Source of the DNA: an uncultured Oscillospiraceae bacterium
GTDB taxonomy: Bacteria > Bacillota > Clostridia > Oscillospirales > Oscillospiraceae
Length of the DNA stretch: 46,724 bases
Assembly (NCBI GenBank): GCA_944382995.1
Contig: CALWOF010000005.1
Location: forward strand, 1-46,724
Direction of reading: 5' to 3'
In this document: positions 1-8,172 of the stretch, piece by piece
Layout of the letters: each line of letters begins with the position of its first letter
Numbering within the stretch: position 1 is the first letter of the stretch
Notes under the pieces: model-generated
Database searches by the model: none
What the model saw: only the letters and a program-made list of their open reading frames with translations
Told to the model about the DNA's origin: nothing
Position numbers and translations under genes: made by a program

Positions 1-149
1 GCCATGCGCCTCACGCTCCCTCTGTAGCTTACTGGCTCCATTATAGTCCACTTCCGGGGAGAACACAACTATGCTGTTTGCATAGTATCCGGCCGAAGAG
101 CTTCCGGCCGGGCCTGCCATCCGTGGAAACAACTGCCGAAAGTTTATGC
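1..149. other. non-coding stretch with two hairpins
   Basis: I see no credible gene here. There are two short inverted repeats: a perfect 7-bp stem with a 5-nt loop (ACTATGC at 68-74 against GCATAGT at 80-86), and a GC-rich stem with one bulged base at 89-111 (CCGGCCGAAG against CTTCCGGCCGG). Neither is followed by a T-run on the + strand, so neither is a convincing terminator. They could belong to a gene left of the window or be protein-binding sites. Confidence 0.4.
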
Positions 150-177
150 TTGCAGTTTCACGCAGGTATGGTATAAT
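150..177 (+). promoter_or_regulatory. sigma-A promoter of the c-di-GMP/surface-polymer operon
   Basis: A -35 box TTGCAG (150-155) and a perfect -10 box TATAAT (172-177) are separated by 16 bp. TG at 169-170 makes an extended -10 (TGnTATAAT). Transcription would begin near 184, about 50 nt before the riboswitch-like aptamer. No other good promoter is visible before the first start codon. Confidence 0.8.
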
Positions 178-230
178 GAAGTCAAAACTATACAAAAAAA
201 TAATTTCGTATCATAATGCGCGCGCCGATC

Positions 231-318
231 CGGCCGCGCAGCAGCATGGAATGCGATGAAGTGGCATATGATGTGGGCGCTTTTATGTCATGGAGCGAGT
301 AGCGCAACCGGCCTGTGG
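231..318 (+). ncRNA. cyclic-di-GMP class II riboswitch aptamer
   Basis: The leader matches, in order and spacing, the conserved parts of class II c-di-GMP riboswitches as I remember the Clostridium acetobutylicum aptamer: GATGAA at 255-260, GGGCGC at 275-280, then GAGTAGCGCAACCGGCC from 297 to 313 (reference: TTAGTAGTGCAACCGACC). The GCGC at 277-280 pairs with GCGC at 302-305, as GCAC pairs with GTGC in the reference, which is a compensatory change. A closing P1 helix can form between CGCAG (237-241) and CTGTG (313-317). The GATGAA upstream arm carries an extra small hairpin (GCAT/ATGC) that is not in my memory of the reference. Aptamers of this class in Clostridia usually activate expression. 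The call rests on motif matching, not a covariance-model search. Confidence 0.8.
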
Positions 319-366
319 ATGACGGCGGAGATCCTCCGCCGCCCGTCAGCGGGCCGGTTTTGTCTG
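306..366 (+). terminator. riboswitch expression platform (terminator-like hairpin)
   Basis: AACCGGCC (306-313) pairs perfectly with GGCCGGTT (352-359). Inside are GAC/GTC (321-323 with 345-347) and GGCGGAG/CTCCGCC (324-330 with 334-340). The hairpin runs into TTTTGTCTGTCTG, a modest U-tract. The left arm is the conserved 3' end of the aptamer, so ligand-folded aptamer and terminator exclude each other. This geometry predicts that c-di-GMP turns the operon ON. Confidence 0.65.
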
Positions 367-406
367 TCTGCGCCGGAATACCGGGACACCAGGGAGGTGA
401 ACTGCC

Positions 407-1102
407 GTGAACGAGGTCCTGCGCCAGGAGAAAAAATACGCGATCAATGCGGCCGACGGCGCCGCCCTGCGGCAGCGGCTGGGACCGGTGATGCTGGGGG
501 ACGCCCACAACGGCGCCCAGGGCTATGTGATCCGCTCCCTCTATTTCGACACGCCGGACGACCAGGATTTCCAGGACAAGGTGGACGGACTGGAGCTGCG
601 GCGGAAGCTCCGCCTGCGGACCTACAGCCCCCAGTCCGACTTCGCCATGCTGGAGATGAAGCAGAAGCAGGGGCCCTACCAGCGCAAGCGCTCCCTGCGG
701 CTGGCCCGGGAGGACGCGCAGCGGCTGTGCCGGGGGGACTACCGGCCGCTCCAGAAGATGGCGGACCCGTTTGCCGCCGAGTGCTACGGCCTCATGCACT
801 GCCGCTGCTACCGGCCCAGGGCGGTGGTGGAGTACCGCCGGCAGGCCTATATCGCCCGGGAGAACCACATCCGCATCACACTGGACAGCCAGATCGCCGC
901 AACGGAGTCCCGCTGGGATCTGTTCGACGCGCGGCTTCCCCTGTACCCGGTGCTGGACCCGTTCCAGCTGGTGCTGGAGGTCAAGTACAACGGCTTTCTG
1001 CTCAGCTACATCAAGGACCTGCTGGATCTGGTGGGGCGGCCGGAGCTGTCGGTGAGCAAGTACTGCCTGGCCCGGAGCGTATCACGGAGCTTACAAAGTT
1101 AA
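407..1102 (+). CDS. VTC-domain (polyphosphate polymerase-like) protein
   Basis: This 231-residue protein is a single VTC domain, the tunnel-shaped fold that in yeast Vtc4 makes polyphosphate from ATP. The family's basic and acidic strand motifs are present in order: QEKKY (7-11), RSLYFDT (43-49), RRKLRLR (65-71), LEMKQKQG (82-89), VEYRRQAY (141-148), RITLD (156-160), LEVKYNG (190-196) and SVSKY (215-219). No membrane segment is seen. The GTG start at 407 has AGGGAGGTGA (391-400) at good distance. It is the first gene of the riboswitch-controlled operon and is followed 17 nt later by a DUF4956 gene, a partner it often has in Clostridia. The substrate here is unproven: polyphosphate synthesis or another nucleotide-dependent reaction feeding the neighbouring glycosyltransferase are both possible. 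Confidence 0.85.
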   Translation: MNEVLRQEKKYAINAADGAALRQRLGPVMLGDAHNGAQGYVIRSLYFDTPDDQDFQDKVDGLELRRKLRLRTYSPQSDFAMLEMKQKQGPYQRKRSLRLAREDAQRLCRGDYRPLQKMADPFAAECYGLMHCRCYRPRAVVEYRRQAYIARENHIRITLDSQIAATESRWDLFDARLPLYPVLDPFQLVLEVKYNGFLLSYIKDLLDLVGRPELSVSKYCLARSVSRSLQS

Positions 1103-1119
1103 ATGGGAGGATACCGGAT

Positions 1120-1809
1120 ATGAGAGAGTACCTGTTCCAGCTGCTGGAGACCAGCGGCGGCGAGCTGGCGGCGGAGGTGATCCTGCTGCGGCTGGCGGTC
1201 TCCGCAGTGATCGCCGCGTTCGTGTTTTTATCCTACCGCCTCAGCCACAGCGGCAGCATCTACAGCGCCAGGTTCAACGTCTCCCTGGCGGCGCTGACGG
1301 TGATCACCACCACGGTGATGATCGTCATTGGGAACAACATCGCCCTGTCCCTGGGCATGGTGGGCGCGCTGTCCATCGTCCGCTTCCGCACGGCCATCAA
1401 GGACTCCCGGGACACGGTCTATATCTTCTGGGCCATCGTGGTGGGCATCTGCTGCGGCTCCGGCGACTATCTGGTGGCCGCGGCGGGCAGCGCCGTGGTG
1501 TTTCTGGTGCTGCTCCTCTTCGGCCGCATCCGCACCGACAACCGGGCCCTGCTGATCCTGCGCACCGCCCGGGTGAACGAGAGCAAGGTGGAGTCGCTGA
1601 TCTTCCAGTATTACGACCGCAAGGCCATCCTCCGGGCCAAGAACACCACGGAGGCGAGCACGGAGTACATCTACGAGCTCAACGGGAAATACCTGCGCAG
1701 GCCGGGCGGCGAGCTGGCGGCCGGGAAGAGCATCACCGAGGCGGTGTATGAGATCGGCGGCATCGAGTATTTCAACATCGTCATGCAGAACGACGAGATC
1801 AGCGGCTGA
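1120..1809 (+). CDS. DUF4956 family membrane protein
   Basis: This 229-residue protein has hydrophobic helices at about 22-42, 52-75 and 100-130, followed by a soluble C-terminal ACT-like half. The stretch GALSIVRFRTAIKDSRD after the second helix is typical of DUF4956. The open frame extends upstream to 256, but ATG 1120 is preferred because GGGAGG (1105-1110) lies 9 nt upstream and the family begins here; the upstream extension overlaps the VTC gene and the riboswitch. DUF4956 proteins are repeatedly found beside VTC-domain and CotH genes. Their function is unknown; a membrane anchor or channel for the VTC product is an inference. Confidence 0.85.
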   Translation: MREYLFQLLETSGGELAAEVILLRLAVSAVIAAFVFLSYRLSHSGSIYSARFNVSLAALTVITTTVMIVIGNNIALSLGMVGALSIVRFRTAIKDSRDTVYIFWAIVVGICCGSGDYLVAAAGSAVVFLVLLLFGRIRTDNRALLILRTARVNESKVESLIFQYYDRKAILRAKNTTEASTEYIYELNGKYLRRPGGELAAGKSITEAVYEIGGIEYFNIVMQNDEISG

Positions 1810-1838
1810 CGGGCCGCGGAGGGAAGGGGGGCACGGAC

Positions 1839-3317
1839 ATGAAATACAGGGTATTCGGCATCGCCATGGCGGTGTTGATGCTCCTGTGTGCCTTCGCGGC
1901 CAACGCCTTTGAGGCGGAGGAGGGCCCCTACCGCTATCACCAGCATCTGGAGGCCCGGGGCCCTGACGCGGGCTGCGACTGTGACGGCACGGAGCTGTGC
2001 ACCCATCTGCCCCTGGTCATCCTCGACACCGGCGGGCGGGAGATCCCGGGGGAGCCGTTGAATGACCACTACGATGCGGCAGGGACGAGCTTCACCACCA
2101 CGGCGGAGGGGGCGGACATGCTGTCGGCGCACATCTCCGTCATGGACGACGGGACCCGCAACCACCACCCCTCCGACGAGGCGGACCTGGAGACAGATAC
2201 CCTCATCCGTATCCGGGGCAACTCCTCCCGCTACTTTGACAAGAAGAGCTATCTCCTCCGGTTCACCGATGAAAAGGGGGAATACGAGGACCACGAGGTC
2301 ATGGGGATGGACGCCCACTACGAGTGGGCCCTCTACGGACCATATCTGGACAAGACGCTGATCCGCAACTATATGTGGTACAACATCGCCGGGGAGATGA
2401 TGGACTATGCCCCCAATGTCCGCTTCTGCGAGGTGATCCTCAACGGGGAGTACCAGGGGCTCTATGTGATGACGGAGACCATCACCAACGGGGTGGACTG
2501 CCGGGTGAACGTGTCCGAGCCGGTGGACAACACCACCGCCACCGGCTATGTGCTCCGGCTGGACCGGGGCAGTGAAAACGAGAGGAAGAACCTGGTCAAT
2601 TTTACTTACTATGCCTATCTGTTTGACAGAAACTACAACCACTGCGTGAACATTCAATACCCCAAATCCGGGGCGCTGACGGAGGAGCTGGCGGACGCCA
2701 TCGAGCAGGAGTTCTCCGACTTTGAAAAGGCCCTCTACTCCTTTGACTACAATACCCATGACTACGGCTATCAGAATTATATCGACGTGAACTCCTTTGT
2801 GGACTATTTCATCATCAACGAATTTACCCAGAACTATGACGCCGGCTATCTGTCCACCTATCTCAGCAAGGACATCGGCGGCAAATACAAAATGGTGATC
2901 TGGGACTTCAACAGCGCCTGCAACAATTATCAGGACGATATTACCGGGATCGGCTTCCAGACCCAGAACACGCCCTGGCAGAAGATGCTCACCCGGGATG
3001 AGGACTACGACCGGCGGATCATCCAGCGCTACCGCATGTGGCGGGAGAGCTTCCTCAGCGAGGCGTATCTGATGGACTATATCGACGCCGTCGCCGCCTA
3101 CCTGGGCCCGGCCATTGACCGGAATTTTGATGTCTGGGGCTATACGTTTGAGGAATATCTCCCCCTGGAGCCGGAATCCCGCAATCCGGACAGCTTCGAG
3201 GACGCGGTAGAGGACATGAAGGATTTCATCCGGGAGCGGGGAGCCTGGATGGACCGGTACATTGAGGTGGTGCAGCAGTACGGCCACCCCTCCGCCGTCA
3301 AGAAATATAACCACTGA
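1839..3317 (+). CDS. CotH-like protein kinase, secreted
   Basis: The 492-residue protein begins with a signal peptide or membrane anchor (hydrophobic 6-23) and continues as a CotH kinase domain. The family signature RIRGNSS (124-130) with KKSY (135-138) resembles the nucleotide-binding strand and lysine, and WDFNSA (355-360) resembles the metal-binding Asp motif. CotH of Bacillus phosphorylates spore-coat proteins; extracytoplasmic relatives are widespread in Clostridia next to VTC and DUF4956 genes. A Cys cluster CDCDGTELC follows the signal sequence at 46-54. A good SD lies upstream (GGAAGGGGGG). The target here is not evident; the membrane-anchored protein encoded 22 nt downstream is one candidate partner. 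Confidence 0.82.
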   Translation: MKYRVFGIAMAVLMLLCAFAANAFEAEEGPYRYHQHLEARGPDAGCDCDGTELCTHLPLVILDTGGREIPGEPLNDHYDAAGTSFTTTAEGADMLSAHISVMDDGTRNHHPSDEADLETDTLIRIRGNSSRYFDKKSYLLRFTDEKGEYEDHEVMGMDAHYEWALYGPYLDKTLIRNYMWYNIAGEMMDYAPNVRFCEVILNGEYQGLYVMTETITNGVDCRVNVSEPVDNTTATGYVLRLDRGSENERKNLVNFTYYAYLFDRNYNHCVNIQYPKSGALTEELADAIEQEFSDFEKALYSFDYNTHDYGYQNYIDVNSFVDYFIINEFTQNYDAGYLSTYLSKDIGGKYKMVIWDFNSACNNYQDDITGIGFQTQNTPWQKMLTRDEDYDRRIIQRYRMWRESFLSEAYLMDYIDAVAAYLGPAIDRNFDVWGYTFEEYLPLEPESRNPDSFEDAVEDMKDFIRERGAWMDRYIEVVQQYGHPSAVKKYNH

Positions 3318-3339
3318 CCTTTGAGGGGAGGGCTCCGCG

Positions 3340-5565
3340 GTGAAAAAATTTATCCTGGCGGTATGCATCGTGGTCATGCTCCTCTTCGCCGGCTACTATG
3401 CCTACTACCACATGGGCTTCTATGTGGCCGTACACTCCGACGCGCCCGTCACCACCTTCATGAAGGCCGATGAGGACACCATCTACATGGAGCGGGACGG
3501 GGTCTATGAGCCCTTTGAAATCCGGGGCGTCAACCTGGGTGTGGGCATCCCGGGCCACTTCGCCACGGACTATGCCATCGACGAGGAGACCTACCTGCGG
3601 TGGTTTGGATACATCCAGGAGCTTGGGGCCAACACCATCCGGGTGTACACCCTCCTGCACGACGACTTCTACAACGCCTTTTACGAGTACAATACCGCCC
3701 GGGAGGCGGCGGGGGAGGAGCCCCTGTGGCTCATCCACGGGGTCTGGGTCAACGACTATGTGCAGTACTCCCACCGGGACGCCTATGACGACGACTTCCT
3801 CCAGGCCCTGCTGGACGACAGCCAGACCCTGGTGGACATGCTCCACGGAAAGCGCAGCCTGGTGCTGGGCCGGGGTCTGGGCTCCGGCAGCTACCGGAGG
3901 GACGTGTCGGACTGGGTGATCGGCTACATCCTGGGGGTGGAGTGGGAGGACGTGACGGTGGCCTACACCGACAACAAGTATCCGGAGCGGAACTCCTACC
4001 AGGGCACCTATATGGCCACCACCGCCGACGCCACCCCCTTTGAGGCCATGCTGGCCCAGGTGGGGGACCACATCATCGAGTATGAGACCAACCGCTACCG
4101 GCAGCAGCGGCTGGTGGCCTTTTCCAACTGGCCCACAACGGATCCCTTCAGCTACACCCCGGATATCTCTGACCACTTTCTGAAATGCGCCACGGTGGAC
4201 GTGGAGCATATCCGGACCACCGACGCCTTCCTCTCCGGCTATTTTGCCTCCTACCATGTGTATCCCTATTATCCGGACTACCTGAATTACCTCATCACCC
4301 CCACGGGCAGCGAGATCCAGGAGGAATACTATGCCCCCATCAAGGGCGTGCCCATCCTGGAGGCACTGGACGGCGTTGCGGTCACAGACTTTCTGGACCC
4401 GGACGGAAATGTCAACACCTATTACGCATACCTGAAGCTGCTGAACGATCACCACACCATCCCTGTGGTCATCTCCGAATACGGGGTCTCCACCGGTCGG
4501 GGCATGGCCCAGCGGGACGCCAACACCGGCCGCAACCAGGGCCACATGACCGAGCAGGAGCAGGGGCGGGCCCTCATCGACTGCTACGAGGACATCATGG
4601 CCGCCGGCAGCGCGGGCAGCTGCGTGTTCACCTGGCAGGATGAGTGGTTCAAGCGCACCTGGAACACCATGGCCTATGTGGACCTGGACAACACCCCCTA
4701 CTGGAGCGACTACCAGACCAACGAGCAGTACTTCGGCCTGCTGGCCTTCGACCCCGGGGAGGAGGAGAGCGTCTGCTGCGTGGACGGAGACGCCTCCGAG
4801 TGGGGGCCGGAGGACGTGGTGCTGGAGACGGGACAGGGGACGCTGTCCATGAAGTACGACGAAAAATTCCTCTACTTCTACGCCTCGGGCTTCGACCCGG
4901 AGGCGGGGCCGGTGTACATCCCCCTCGACACCACCCCCAAGACCGGCAGCACCTACTGCGAGAACTACGGTCTGACCTTTGAACGGCCCTGCGACTTTGT
5001 CATCCGCATCGACGGCACGGAGGACAGCCGGGTGGTGGTCCAGGAGCGGTATGAGGTGATGCGGGCCATGTATCTCAAAGACACGGAGATGGTGGATGCC
5101 TATGTCAACGAGGTGGACACGGACACGCCGGTGTTCAAGGAGATCGATCTGGTGCTGCAGTTCCTGCCGGAGGGGGGCGGACGCGGCCTGCAGGAGAACT
5201 ACGAGACCTACGAGACCGGCAGGCTCCGCTACGGCAACGCTGACCCGGAGGCGGCGGACTTTGACTCCCTGGCCGACTATATGTTCACGGAGGACGGCGT
5301 GGAGATCCGGATCCCCTGGCAGCTGCTGAACTTCTCCAACCCCTCGGAGATGATGATCCACGACGACTACTATGAACACTACGGCGTGGAGAACCTGCAC
5401 ATCGACGAGATATGGGCGGGCCTCGGCCTGGGAGAGGGGAACGAGTACCGCATCCCCATGGCCTCCTTCCCCCTGGAGGGCTGGGGCAGGACGGTGACCT
5501 ACCATGAGCGGCTCAAGGAGTCCTATTACATTCTGCAAAATTACTGGGCGGAGCTGGACGGCTGA
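3340..5565 (+). CDS. membrane-anchored glycoside hydrolase-like protein with C-terminal CBM9-like domain
   Basis: The 741-residue product has an N-terminal uncleaved-type membrane anchor (4-22) and a (beta/alpha)8 glycosidase-like domain at about 55-460. RGVNLG (62-67) opens the barrel. SEYG (379-382) looks like the strand-7 catalytic nucleophile of clan A hydrolases, and VEWED (200-204) sits where the acid/base is expected, though it lacks the usual Asn-Glu pair. From about 480, VDGDASEW begins a beta-sandwich resembling family 9 carbohydrate-binding or DOMON-type domains. The GTG start at 3340 follows GAGGGGAGG. It probably trims or modifies the polymer made by the operon's glycosyltransferase at the outer membrane face. 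Catalytic competence is uncertain. Confidence 0.7.
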   Translation: MKKFILAVCIVVMLLFAGYYAYYHMGFYVAVHSDAPVTTFMKADEDTIYMERDGVYEPFEIRGVNLGVGIPGHFATDYAIDEETYLRWFGYIQELGANTIRVYTLLHDDFYNAFYEYNTAREAAGEEPLWLIHGVWVNDYVQYSHRDAYDDDFLQALLDDSQTLVDMLHGKRSLVLGRGLGSGSYRRDVSDWVIGYILGVEWEDVTVAYTDNKYPERNSYQGTYMATTADATPFEAMLAQVGDHIIEYETNRYRQQRLVAFSNWPTTDPFSYTPDISDHFLKCATVDVEHIRTTDAFLSGYFASYHVYPYYPDYLNYLITPTGSEIQEEYYAPIKGVPILEALDGVAVTDFLDPDGNVNTYYAYLKLLNDHHTIPVVISEYGVSTGRGMAQRDANTGRNQGHMTEQEQGRALIDCYEDIMAAGSAGSCVFTWQDEWFKRTWNTMAYVDLDNTPYWSDYQTNEQYFGLLAFDPGEEESVCCVDGDASEWGPEDVVLETGQGTLSMKYDEKFLYFYASGFDPEAGPVYIPLDTTPKTGSTYCENYGLTFERPCDFVIRIDGTEDSRVVVQERYEVMRAMYLKDTEMVDAYVNEVDTDTPVFKEIDLVLQFLPEGGGRGLQENYETYETGRLRYGNADPEAADFDSLADYMFTEDGVEIRIPWQLLNFSNPSEMMIHDDYYEHYGVENLHIDEIWAGLGLGEGNEYRIPMASFPLEGWGRTVTYHERLKESYYILQNYWAELDG

Positions 5566-5597
5566 GCGTCCGGCCGCGGAGAGAGGAGGTGTGCGCC

Positions 5598-6755
5598 GTG
5601 GGCGCGGAAGTGCTGCTGTACGGTTACGGCCTGGTGTGCCTGAGCATGCTGGCCTTCAATCTGCTCTACAGCCTGCACCTCCGGTCGGATGACCGGCGCC
5701 GCCGCAGGCGGACAGAGGGGCTCCGCCGCCGGGTGGATGCGCAGCTTGAGAGGCTGCGGGAAACACGGGTGGGGGCGCCCCCACCCGTCCAGGTCAGTCA
5801 TCTGACCTGGACGAGCCGCTGTCTGGCGCGGGTGAACTATCTGCTGGCCTTCGACCGCCTGCTGGACGAACAGGACCAGAGTGACAGCACCTTCCAGGAG
5901 TACATACGGCAGCTGCAGCCGGTGCTTTTATATCTGGCCACAGTCTATCTGAGGCGGGAGGAGACCCAGGCGGCCTATTACTGCCACTTCCTGGCCCGCC
6001 ATCAGCTCCAGCGGCACATGGAGATGGACCAGATCCAGCAGGTGGTGCTGTCCTTCCTGCGGCGGGACAGCCTGTACTGCAAGGTCAATGCGCTGAAGGC
6101 TCTGTGCAGCTTCGGCAGCCCGGACATCCTGGCGGATGCGCTGCAGGAGCTCAGCAGGGAGGAGAGCGCCCAGCTCCATGAGAAGGTGGTCACCGAGGCG
6201 CTGCTGACCTACACCGGGGACAGAGCGGCTCTGATCGAACTGCTCTGGGCGAGGTTCGACCGCTTCTCCCTCCGGCTGCAGCGGGCGGTATTGGACTATA
6301 TCCGCTTCTGCAGCGGAGCCTGGGGCCGGCCCATGGCGCAGATCCTGCGGGACCCCGCCAGGAACAAGGAGCTGCGCTTTTCCGCCATCCGCTACTTCGG
6401 ACGCTATCCGGACGAGGGCGCGCGGCAGCTGCTGCTGGACTTTGTCCGGGACCGGGACCCGCTGCGGTGGGAGTACGCCGCCATCAGCGCCTCCGCCCTG
6501 GCGCGCTATCCCGGGCAGGAGGTGGTGGACGCCCTGCTCCGGGCCATGCACAGCCCCAACTGGTATGTCCGCTACAACGCCTCCACCAGCCTGGAGGCAC
6601 ACGGGCTCACCTATGAGGAGATGCTGGAGGTCCTGGCCGGCGATGACCGCTACGCCCGGGAGATGCTCAGCTACCGCCTGGAGTCCAGGCGCTTGGAGGA
6701 ACAGGCGGCAGCAGCCGCGGCGGAGAGACAGAAGGGAGTGGCTGTGGGCGTATGA
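5598..6755 (+). CDS. HEAT-repeat membrane protein
   Basis: About 385 residues: one N-terminal membrane helix (4-26), a basic/coiled segment, then a long run of alpha-helical HEAT-like repeats (for example LADALQELS, RELRFSAIRYFGRYPDEGA, VVDALLRAMHSPNWYVRYNAS). Such repeats form scaffolds for protein-protein contacts. I chose GTG 5598 because GAGAGGAGG (5581-5589) lies 8 nt before it; a GTG at 5589 is inside the SD. The last codons overlap the glycosyltransferase start by 4 nt (ATGA), implying coupled translation and probably a shared complex. The segment coded by 5765-5813 carries two adjoining perfect palindromes (separate entry) and reads as low-complexity sequence. Confidence 0.75.
   Translation: MGAEVLLYGYGLVCLSMLAFNLLYSLHLRSDDRRRRRRTEGLRRRVDAQLERLRETRVGAPPPVQVSHLTWTSRCLARVNYLLAFDRLLDEQDQSDSTFQEYIRQLQPVLLYLATVYLRREETQAAYYCHFLARHQLQRHMEMDQIQQVVLSFLRRDSLYCKVNALKALCSFGSPDILADALQELSREESAQLHEKVVTEALLTYTGDRAALIELLWARFDRFSLRLQRAVLDYIRFCSGAWGRPMAQILRDPARNKELRFSAIRYFGRYPDEGARQLLLDFVRDRDPLRWEYAAISASALARYPGQEVVDALLRAMHSPNWYVRYNASTSLEAHGLTYEEMLEVLAGDDRYAREMLSYRLESRRLEEQAAAAAAERQKGVAVGV
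5765..5813. repeat. double palindrome inside the HEAT-repeat gene
   Basis: ACGGGTGGGGGC (5765-5776) is directly followed by its exact reverse complement (5777-5788), a 24-bp perfect palindrome. Overlapping its last bases, CGTCCAGGTCAG (5786-5797) pairs perfectly with CTGACCTGGACG (5802-5813) around a TCAT loop. No U-run follows, so this is not an ordinary terminator. The encoded peptide (around GAPPPVQVSHLTW) lies between the coiled segment and the HEAT repeats. Confidence 0.85.
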
Positions 6756-8155
6756 GAGACTTCATCCAATTCTTCCTCCTTTGTGTGGAGGCCTTCTTCA
6801 TCATCTACATGATCGGCTACTCCAGCTTTCTGTTTCTGTCTGTCACGGTGGGCTCCTCAGACCTCTACGCCGCCAAGCGGCGGAACCTGCTGAAAAACGA
6901 GCTGGGCAACGACTACTATGTCCCGGTCTCCGTCCTGGTGCCGGCCCATAACGAGGAGGTGACCATCGAGGCCACGGTGCGCTCCCTCCTGGCGCTGGAC
7001 TACAAGCTCTACGAGATCATCGTGGTGGATGACGGCTCCACGGACGGCACCACCCAGGTGCTCAGAGATGCCTTCCGCATGCGGCGCATCGACCGCCCCA
7101 TTCAGCGGCGCATCCCCTGTCAGATGGAGGAAGAGGTCTATGAGAGCCGGGAGTGGAAGGTGCCCATCACCCTGGTGCGCAAGCAGAACGGCGGCAAGGC
7201 GGACGCCCTGAACATGGGGATCAACGCGGCCAGCTACCCCTATTTCCTCTGCATGGACGCAGATTCCGTCCTCCAGCACGACTCTCTGGAGAAGATCGTC
7301 CGCCCGGTGCTGGAGGATCCGAAGGTGGTGGCGGTGGGCGGCACGGTGCGCCCCTGCAACGGGGCGGAGATCGAAAACGGCCGGGTGGTCCGGTACCGGA
7401 TGCCCAGGAAGCTGCTGCCCTGTATGCAGGTGCTGGAGTACGACCGCTCCTTCCTGGCCTCCCGCATCCTCTTTGACCGATTCAACGGCAACATCATCAT
7501 ATCAGGCGCCTTCGGGCTGTTTCTCAAAAGCGTCGTCATCGCCGCGGGCGGCTATGACAGCACCACCATGGGCGAGGACATGGAGCTGGCGGTGAAGCTC
7601 CACGTGTACTGCCGGGAGAACGGCCGGCCCTACCGCATCCGCTACGTCACCGACGCGGTGTGCTGGACCCAGGTGCCGGAGCGCCTGGGGGACCTCTGCA
7701 AGCAGCGGCGGCGGTGGCACATCGGCCTGTTCCAGAGCATGATGAAATACCGCGGCATCATGGCAAACCCCCGGTATGGGGCGGTGAGCTTTGTCTCCTA
7801 CTTCTACTTTCTGCTCTATGAGCTCTTCTCCCCCTATATCGAGGTCTTCGGGGTGCTCACCACCCTGCTGGCCTTTGCGGTGGACCTGATCAACGTGCCG
7901 TTTATGGTCCTGTTTTTCGGCATCTATGTGGTCTATGCGGCCCTGCTGTCCCTGACGGCGTTTTTTGCCCGGGTCCATACCGTGGATCTCAGGCTCTATC
8001 CCTCGGACCTTCTCAAGGCGGTGGGCCTGTGCGTGGCGGAGGTGTCCTGCCTGCGGTTCATCATGGCCTGGGTGCGGATGACTGCGCTGATCGGATACCG
8101 CAGGAAGAAGCATACCTGGGGGCGCATCGAGCGCCAGAGGATCCAGATCAAATAA
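6752..8155 (+). CDS. family 2 glycosyltransferase, membrane processive type
   Basis: The 467-residue protein has an N-terminal membrane helix (5-30), a GT-A domain and several C-terminal helices (about 345-425). Diagnostic residues are DDGSTDGT (93-100, UDP-sugar binding), DAD (169-171, metal-binding DxD), GED (274-276, catalytic base) and QRRRW (318-322), the D,D,D,QxxRW set of processive synthases such as cellulose, hyaluronan and poly-GlcNAc synthases. No PilZ domain is present, so c-di-GMP is unlikely to bind it directly; control would be through the riboswitch. It should polymerise and perhaps export a polysaccharide. The sugar cannot be told from sequence. Confidence 0.88.
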   Translation: MRDFIQFFLLCVEAFFIIYMIGYSSFLFLSVTVGSSDLYAAKRRNLLKNELGNDYYVPVSVLVPAHNEEVTIEATVRSLLALDYKLYEIIVVDDGSTDGTTQVLRDAFRMRRIDRPIQRRIPCQMEEEVYESREWKVPITLVRKQNGGKADALNMGINAASYPYFLCMDADSVLQHDSLEKIVRPVLEDPKVVAVGGTVRPCNGAEIENGRVVRYRMPRKLLPCMQVLEYDRSFLASRILFDRFNGNIIISGAFGLFLKSVVIAAGGYDSTTMGEDMELAVKLHVYCRENGRPYRIRYVTDAVCWTQVPERLGDLCKQRRRWHIGLFQSMMKYRGIMANPRYGAVSFVSYFYFLLYELFSPYIEVFGVLTTLLAFAVDLINVPFMVLFFGIYVVYAALLSLTAFFARVHTVDLRLYPSDLLKAVGLCVAEVSCLRFIMAWVRMTALIGYRRKKHTWGRIERQRIQIK

Positions 8156-8172
8156 TCGGAGGTGCAGTGAAA

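Noticed and set aside
256..1119. Upstream extension of the DUF4956 frame back to 256
   Set aside because: It overlaps the whole VTC gene and the riboswitch, and a strong SD supports ATG 1120.
3298..5538. Long - strand frame (746 residues) opposite the glycosidase-like gene
   Set aside because: Antisense of a gene with signal anchor, barrel motifs and SD; no domain on the - strand.
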